A DNA stretch of 5,986 bases from NCBI GenBank assembly GCA_021785335.1, contig JAJYFW010000136.1:1-5986 (forward strand). Reading direction: 5' to 3'. This DNA comes from Pseudomonadota bacterium. Its GTDB lineage: Bacteria > Pseudomonadota > Alphaproteobacteria > Acetobacterales > Acetobacteraceae. The position numbers were made by a program, and so were the translations under genes. Within the stretch, counting starts at the first letter, position 1. Every line of letters begins with the position of its first letter. The notes beneath the pieces were generated by a model. That model worked only from the letters and a program-made list of their open reading frames with translations, was not told the origin of the DNA and did no database searches. This document shows positions 1-5,986 of this stretch, one piece after another.

Positions 1-264
1 GGCCACCGCGGCCTTGAGGTTCGCGTCGGTCCTGCCGATCGGCAGGCCCGTGGCCGGGTCGCCCACCGCCTCGAGGTATTCGAGATGGCCGTGCGCGTGG
101 CCGGTCTCGCCCTCCGCCGTCGAGCGGAACACCGCGGCGACATCGTTGAACCCCTCCACGTCCGCCTTCTGCGCGAAGTAGAGATAGCGGCGGTTGGCCT
201 GGCTCTCTCCCGCGAACGCGTCCTTGAGGTTCTGCTCGGTCTTGCTGCCCTTGAGTGCGGTCAT
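1..264 (-). CDS. Rubrerythrin family protein (N-terminal part, cut by left window edge)
   Basis: This is the first 88 codons of a cytoplasmic non-haem di-iron peroxidase, which in this family reduces H2O2 to water. The visible residues form the front of a ferritin-like four-helix domain. Glu20 sits in the motif AGESQANRRY and an ExxH pair (Glu53, His56) lies in AEGETGHAHGH; these match the iron ligands of the first helix pair. The second half of the domain and any rubredoxin-like CxxC module lie outside the window, so it cannot be seen whether the protein carries its own electron-transfer centre. The ATG at 262-264 is well supported by a perfect AAGGAG Shine-Dalgarno (271-276, minus strand) with a 6-base spacer. 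The gene follows katG in the same direction after a 97-base gap, which suggests a shared peroxide-defence role, by read-through or from its own promoter. Family assignment is firm; electron donor and regulation are inference. Confidence 0.93.
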   Translation of the reverse strand, partial: MTALKGSKTEQNLKDAFAGESQANRRYLYFAQKADVEGFNDVAAVFRSTAEGETGHAHGHLEYLEAVGDPATGLPIGRTDANLKAAVA

Positions 265-291
265 CAGCCTCTCCTTTTCGTCGATGAAAGC

Positions 292-320
292 CAGATATGC
301 GCCACATGCCGCCTCGGCAA
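292..320 (-). promoter_or_regulatory. Possible sigma70-type promoter for the rubrerythrin gene
   Basis: On the minus strand TTGCCG (315-320) is followed after 17 bases by TATCTG (292-297). The first hexamer matches the consensus at 4 of 6 positions and the second at only 3, but the spacing is ideal and the position would give a leader of roughly 20 bases ahead of the rubrerythrin start. If real, rubrerythrin could be expressed independently of katG. The match is weak enough to arise by chance. Confidence 0.22.
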
Positions 321-323
321 GCT

Positions 324-340
324 CCCGCCGCGGCGGCGGG
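324..340. repeat. GC-only inverted repeat between katG and the rubrerythrin gene
   Basis: CCCGCCG (324-330) and CGGCGGG (334-340) are perfect 7-base inverted arms around a 3-base loop. They lie about 23 bases beyond the katG stop and upstream of the rubrerythrin promoter candidate. No T-run follows on the minus strand, so it is not a standard intrinsic terminator. It could attenuate read-through or protect the katG mRNA 3' end, or be incidental in GC-rich DNA. Confidence 0.3.
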
Positions 341-362
341 GCCGGCCGGGACGGCGCGCGGA

Positions 363-2646
<2,284 letters not shown>

Positions 2647-2657
2647 CGTGATAAGAA

Positions 2658-3566
2658 ATGCTGATGTTCCAGGTTACCCTCCGACAGCTCCGCTACTTCG
2701 ACGCCATCGCCCGGCACAGCCATTTCGGCCGCGCGGCGGCAGCCTGCGCCATCTCCCAGCCGGCGCTCTCCATGCAGATCAAGGAGCTGGAGGAAGCGCT
2801 CGGCGCCGTGCTGGTGGAACGCGGCGCGCGCCAGGTGCGGCTGACCAGCTTCGGCGAGGAGGCGGCGCGGCGCGTGCGCGACATCCTGCGTTCGGTCGAC
2901 GAGCTGGGCGACGTCGCCCGCGCCTCGCGCGACCGGCTGACCGGGCGGCTGCGCATCGGCATGATCCCGACCATCGCGCCCTACCTGCTGCCGGCGGTGA
3001 TTGCCGACCTCAACCGCACGCATCCGGAACTCGACATCCATGTGCGCGAGGCGCTCACGTCACGCCTCATCGAGGAGCTGACGGAGGGACGGCTCGACAC
3101 CGCGATCCTGGCACTCCCGGTCTCCGAGCCGGCGCTGGCCGAGATTCCGCTCTTCACCGAGCGTTTCCTGCTCGTGCGCCCGGCGGCAGATGCCGCCTTG
3201 CCCGTGCCCGGCAAGGAAGCGTTGCGGGAGATGAAGCTGCTGCTGCTGGAGGAGGGGCATTGCTTCCGCGACCAGGCGCTCGCCTTCTGCGACATGGAGG
3301 GCGCGCCGCCGCGGGAGATGATGGACGCCAGCTCGCTCGCGACGCTGGTGCAGATGGTCGGCGCCGGGCTCGGCGTGACGCTGATCCCGGAAATGGCCGT
3401 GGCGCTGGAGACCCGTTCCGCCGAGGTATCGGTCGCGCGTTTCGCGGACCCGCAGCCCGAGCGCGTCGTCGGCATGGTCTGGCGCAAGGCGAGCCCGTTG
3501 GTGGGACCGTTCCTGCAGCTGTCGGAAGCCGTCGCCGAGGCCGCGCGAGGCGCCCGTCGGGAATAG
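2658..3566 (+). CDS. oxyR: Hydrogen peroxide-sensing LysR-type regulator OxyR
   Basis: This 302-residue LysR-type regulator turns on peroxide-defence genes when H2O2 oxidises a cysteine pair. Residues 7-65 form the winged helix-turn-helix (TLRQLRYF, then the recognition helix around AISQPALSMQI), followed by a linker helix and the regulatory domain from about residue 93. The OxyR diagnosis rests on HCFRDQALAFC: Cys202 and Cys211 keep the 9-residue spacing of Cys199/Cys208 in the E. coli protein, with the flanking His, Arg and Asp retained. Thr105 in IPTIAPYLLP matches the peroxide-binding threonine. An in-frame TAA at 2652-2654 is separated from the ATG by one codon, so 2658 is the most upstream possible start; the ATG at 2664 is an alternative. 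Neither has a clear Shine-Dalgarno, which suggests low or unusual translation initiation. It is divergent from katG, its expected target, and probably autoregulated through the palindrome just upstream. Confidence 0.96.
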   Translation: MLMFQVTLRQLRYFDAIARHSHFGRAAAACAISQPALSMQIKELEEALGAVLVERGARQVRLTSFGEEAARRVRDILRSVDELGDVARASRDRLTGRLRIGMIPTIAPYLLPAVIADLNRTHPELDIHVREALTSRLIEELTEGRLDTAILALPVSEPALAEIPLFTERFLLVRPAADAALPVPGKEALREMKLLLLEEGHCFRDQALAFCDMEGAPPREMMDASSLATLVQMVGAGLGVTLIPEMAVALETRSAEVSVARFADPQPERVVGMVWRKASPLVGPFLQLSEAVAEAARGARRE

Positions 3567-3586
3567 AAGCCCGACGGCTCTTCCTT
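3554..3586 (+). terminator. Possible oxyR terminator hairpin with the stop codon in its loop
   Basis: CCGTCGGG (3554-3561) and CCCGACGG (3570-3577) are perfect 8-base inverted arms around an 8-base loop that contains the oxyR stop codon TAG (3564-3566). On the plus strand a pyrimidine-rich tail (CTCTTCCTT) follows, so it reads as a weak intrinsic terminator for oxyR. No T-tract follows on the minus strand, so it should not terminate the opposing gene in the same way. It fills the gap between the convergent genes. Confidence 0.5.
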
Positions 3587-4604
3587 ACGGCGCCGGAATA
3601 TCCGTCCCAAGGTGGAACAGGCAGTCCCCGCGCACCGTCCGCCCGGGGATGCGCCGCACCAGCACCATCCCGTCGCGCGCGAAGTGCTGCACGGAGGGTT
3701 CGCTGCCCGGCGTCTCCGGCGTGTGGATGCGCGCCGCGGGCTGGCCCGCCTTCACCTCCGCGCCGGGTTCGGCCAGCGGCTCGAAGATGCCGCTTTCCCG
3801 TGCATGCACGAAATAATCGTCGCCGCCCACCGCGACGTAGCGCGTCGCTCCCGGAACGGCGCGGGCGGCCGGCAGGATGCCCATGTGCGCGAGCAGGTTG
3901 ATCACGCCGCGCTCCGCGATCGCGAGCCCGTCGCGATTCAGCGTGCCGGCGCCGCCGAGTTCCGAGCCCATGGTGGGAATGCCAAGCCGCTTGGCCGCGC
4001 CCGTCAGCGTGCGGTCCGCGCCCGTGCCCTGGCTGCCCGCCGCGACATAGGCGAGCGGGGCCGCGAAGGCCGCGAGCGCCGCCTTGGTCCTGGCGAAGCG
4101 CGCGGCGGCGTCGTCGCGCTCGATCAGCGCGCAGGGCGTGTAGTTGAGCGAGGAGCCGCCGGAATGCAGGTCGCAGGCGAGGTCCGCGAGCGGCGCCAGC
4201 TTCTGCGTCACGTAGGCCGCGATCTGCTGTGTCGGCGTGCCGTCGGCGTCGCCGGGGAAGCTGCGGTTGAGGTTGCCGGCGTCGATCGGCGAGGTCCGCC
4301 TGCCAGCCATCGCGGCGGGAAAGTTCATCATCGGCAGGATGATGACGCGGCCCTTGATCTCGCGCGGGTCAAGCGTGCGCGCGAGGTTGGAGAGCGCCAC
4401 CTGGCCCTCGTACTCGTCGCCATGCGTGCCGCCCGTGAACAGCGCCGTCGGTCCGGCGCCGTTGCGGATGACGGTGATCGGGATCGGAATGAAGCCGTAG
4501 GCCGATTCGTGAACGGAATGATAGAGCCGGACATAGCCGTGCTGCTTGCCGTCGCGCCCGAAATCCACTTCGGCCATCAGGCGTGTCGGCTTCGTCTCGT
4601 TCAT
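3585..4604 (-). CDS. Zinc-dependent succinylglutamate desuccinylase/aspartoacylase-family deacylase, DoeB/EutE-like
   Basis: This 339-residue cytoplasmic metallohydrolase belongs to the AstE/AspA branch of the carboxypeptidase A-like (M14) fold, which cleaves amide bonds of N-acylated amino acids. The zinc ligands are His61 and Glu64 in GGTHGDEYEG and His147 in DLHSGG. NLNRSFPG (111-118) is the substrate-carboxylate loop, and Glu215 in GSELGG is the likely catalytic base. Residues about 260-335 form a C-terminal beta module of biotinyl/lipoyl-like type. The N-terminal pattern (HGYVRL, IPITVIRNG, SPIDAGNLNRSF) resembles N-acetyl-L-2,4-diaminobutyrate deacetylases (DoeB/EutE) of ectoine breakdown, but no other ectoine gene is visible, so the substrate is left open. 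The ATG is preceded by GGGGGA on the minus strand with a suitable spacer; a second Met at residue 10 is less likely. It starts 27 bases after the flavoprotein gene and is probably co-transcribed with it. Confidence 0.88.
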   Translation of the reverse strand: MNETKPTRLMAEVDFGRDGKQHGYVRLYHSVHESAYGFIPIPITVIRNGAGPTALFTGGTHGDEYEGQVALSNLARTLDPREIKGRVIILPMMNFPAAMAGRRTSPIDAGNLNRSFPGDADGTPTQQIAAYVTQKLAPLADLACDLHSGGSSLNYTPCALIERDDAAARFARTKAALAAFAAPLAYVAAGSQGTGADRTLTGAAKRLGIPTMGSELGGAGTLNRDGLAIAERGVINLLAHMGILPAARAVPGATRYVAVGGDDYFVHARESGIFEPLAEPGAEVKAGQPAARIHTPETPGSEPSVQHFARDGMVLVRRIPGRTVRGDCLFHLGTDIPAP

Positions 4605-4631
4605 TGTCGTTCCCCCGTTGCCGTCGCGGCG

Positions 4632-5684
4632 TCAGGCCGGCTCTCGCGCCATCAGCGCCGCGACCGCCTGATCCACCAGTTCCCGGATGATCGCCGCGAC
4701 CGGCTGCACCTCGGTCACCATCCCCACGGACTGCCCGGCCATCACCGAGCCTTCCTCCACGTCGCCCTCGATCACCGCGCGGCGCAGCGCGCCGGCCCAG
4801 AAATGCTCGATCGAGAGCTGAGCCTCCTCGCGCGTCATCTCGCCCGACTGGAACTTGCGGATCGTCTCCGCCTGGTGCTCGAGGAACCGTTTCGTCCCTG
4901 CATTGGACAGTCCCCGCACCGGGATCACCGGGAAGCGCGCGTCGAGCTGCACGCTCGGCACGGCGTCGCGGGCGGCGGCGCGGATGAAGGCCCGCTTGAA
5001 ATTCGGGTGCGCGATGCTCTCGGCACTCGCGGCGAAGCGCGTGCCGAGTTGCGCGCCGGACGCGCCCATTTCGAGATAGGACAGGATCGCCTCGCCGCGC
5101 CCGAGCCCGCCGGCGACGAACACCGGCACCTCGCGCAGGTGCGGCAGGATCTCCTGCGCCAGCACGGTGAGCGAGACGGGGCCGATATGCCCGCCGGCCT
5201 CGCTCCCCTCGATCACGATCGCATCCGCGCCGCTGCGCACCAGCCGCTTCGCCAGCACCAGCGCCGGCGCGAAGCAGACGAGCTTCGCCCGCTCCTTCAC
5301 CGCGCGCACGGCGGGGCCCGGCGGAATGCCGCCGGCCAGCACCACGTGGCCCACGCCCGCCGCGAGCGTCACGCGGATCAGGTCCTCGAGTTGCGGGTGC
5401 ATGGTGATCAGGTTCACGCCGAACGGCTTCTGCGTCAGCGCCTGGGTTGCCGCGATCTCCGCCTCCAGCAGCGGCGGCGTCATCGCCCCGCAGGCGATCA
5501 CGCCGAAGCCGCCGGCATTGGAGATGGCCGAGACCAGGTGGCGCTCGCTCACCCAGCTCATGGCGCCGCCCATGATGGCGACCTCGGTGCCGAGGAACTC
5601 CACCCCCCGGCGCCACAGCGCGTCGAGCCGCGCCCGCGCCGCCGCCCGCCGCCCGTCCGGGCCGTCCTCAGGCATCGAGGCCAT
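4632..5684 (-). CDS. Nitronate monooxygenase-family (2-nitropropane dioxygenase-like) FMN protein
   Basis: This 350-residue protein is an FMN-binding TIM barrel of the nitronate monooxygenase family, whose members oxidise nitronates such as propionate 3-nitronate using O2. Visible landmarks in order are GGAMSWVSE (39-47, first FMN strand), NAGGFGVIACG (56-66), GVNLIT (89-94), IEGSEAGGHIG (158-168) with the probable catalytic base His166, VAGGLGRG (190-197), and the phosphate-binding segment GAQLGTRF (210-217). No transmembrane or export signal is evident. FabK-type enoyl-ACP reductases and other reductases share this fold, so the true substrate is uncertain. The ATG chosen overlaps the end of lysC by 17 bases; Met4 would overlap by 8. 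Neither has a Shine-Dalgarno, which points to translational coupling to lysC. The N-terminus before the conserved core is about 25 residues and rich in Arg and Ala, so the annotated start could be slightly too long. Confidence 0.88.
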   Translation of the reverse strand: MASMPEDGPDGRRAAARARLDALWRRGVEFLGTEVAIMGGAMSWVSERHLVSAISNAGGFGVIACGAMTPPLLEAEIAATQALTQKPFGVNLITMHPQLEDLIRVTLAAGVGHVVLAGGIPPGPAVRAVKERAKLVCFAPALVLAKRLVRSGADAIVIEGSEAGGHIGPVSLTVLAQEILPHLREVPVFVAGGLGRGEAILSYLEMGASGAQLGTRFAASAESIAHPNFKRAFIRAAARDAVPSVQLDARFPVIPVRGLSNAGTKRFLEHQAETIRKFQSGEMTREEAQLSIEHFWAGALRRAVIEGDVEEGSVMAGQSVGMVTEVQPVAAIIRELVDQAVAALMAREPA

Positions 5685-5986
5685 ATGCGGTGTGCAGCGC
5701 GCGGACCGCGAGCTCGGTGTAGTCGGCGGCGATCAGCACCGAGACCTTGATCTCGCTCGTGGAGATCACCTGGATGTTGATCCCCTTCGATGCCAGCGTC
5801 GCGAACATCGTGCTCGCCACACCGGCGTGCGAGCGCATGCCGACGCCGACGACGCTTATCTTCGCAACATCGGAATCGGCGAGGATGGCACTGTAGCCGA
5901 TCTTCTCCCTCGCGGCCTCGAGCGTCGCCTGAGCGCGCGGCAGGTCGGCGCGCGAGATGGTGAAGGTGAGGTCCGTTGTGCCGTCC
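5668..5986 (-). CDS. lysC: Aspartate kinase LysC, C-terminal ACT region (cut by right window edge)
   Basis: These are the last 105 codons and the stop of aspartokinase, which phosphorylates L-aspartate as the first step toward lysine, threonine, methionine and diaminopimelate. The kinase domain, roughly 300 residues, lies beyond the window. The visible part holds the end of one ACT domain (DLTFTISRADL) and the second ACT domain, beginning VAKISVVGVGMRSHAGVAS and containing GINIQVISTSEIKVSVLI. It ends in DYTELAVRALHTAYGLDA, the standard tail of housekeeping LysC. These ACT domains bind lysine and/or threonine for feedback inhibition, and the VGVGMRSHAG and ISTSEIK segments contribute to the effector site. 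The sequence was read directly from the minus-strand codons at the window edge. The stop codon TGA (5668-5670) lies within the first codons of the following flavoprotein gene, so the two are almost certainly on one transcript. Confidence 0.95.
   Translation of the reverse strand, partial: DGTTDLTFTISRADLPRAQATLEAAREKIGYSAILADSDVAKISVVGVGMRSHAGVASTMFATLASKGINIQVISTSEIKVSVLIAADYTELAVRALHTAYGLDA

Noticed and set aside
340..347. GGCCGGCC palindrome beside the katG-rubrerythrin hairpin
   Set aside because: An 8-base GC palindrome is expected by chance in this base composition, and no T-tract or second copy gives it a role.
4369..5616. Minus-strand frame of 415 codons overlapping the flavoprotein and deacylase genes
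   Set aside because: It is out of frame with two well-supported proteins on the same strand and shows only shadow composition.
3612..5750. Long plus-strand open frame of 712 codons opposite the deacylase, flavoprotein and lysC genes
   Set aside because: It spans three real genes on the other strand, has low-complexity Arg/His/Ala composition and no ribosome-binding site or recognisable domain; it is a shadow of codon bias.
3585..5986. Possible complete ectoine-degradation or nitro-compound catabolic cluster
   Set aside because: Only one DoeB-like and one nitronate monooxygenase-like gene are present; no transporter, regulator, transaminase or ectoine hydrolase is visible, so naming a pathway would go beyond the sequence.

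Overview
The window reads as ordinary chromosome of a GC-rich alphaproteobacterium. I base this on the alpha-type LysC C-terminus, the OxyR sequence, and strong G/C preference at third codon positions, which leaves long spurious open frames on the antisense strands. Rhodospirillales/Acetobacterales or Hyphomicrobiales would fit, but the sequence alone does not settle the order or genus. There are six protein genes, two of them cut by the window edges. I see no RNA genes, mobile elements, CRISPR arrays or phage genes, and no gene-free stretch longer than about 110 bases.

Left part (1-3566): a peroxide-defence module. oxyR (plus strand) and katG (minus strand) are divergent and share a 108-base intergenic region holding a nested palindrome, a candidate OxyR operator. 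A plausible katG promoter has its -35 hexamer inside that palindrome. Downstream of katG on the same strand, after 97 bases, is a rubrerythrin gene that runs off the left edge. OxyR has both redox cysteines, KatG has all its catalytic and cross-link residues, and the visible part of rubrerythrin has the expected iron ligands. The likely logic is that OxyR senses H2O2 and drives KatG, with rubrerythrin as a second peroxide scavenger.

Right part (3585-5986): a tight minus-strand operon in the order lysC (3' end only), a nitronate monooxygenase-family flavoprotein, and a zinc-dependent AstE/AspA-family deacylase resembling DoeB/EutE. The lysC and flavoprotein genes overlap by 17 bases, and the next gap is 27 bases. 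This operon converges on oxyR with only 18 bases between stop codons, and a hairpin there encloses the oxyR stop codon in its loop.

Nothing here clearly amounts to an undescribed system. The points most worth following are the nested operator, the coupling of lysC to two enzymes of uncertain substrate, and the pairing of rubrerythrin with katG.
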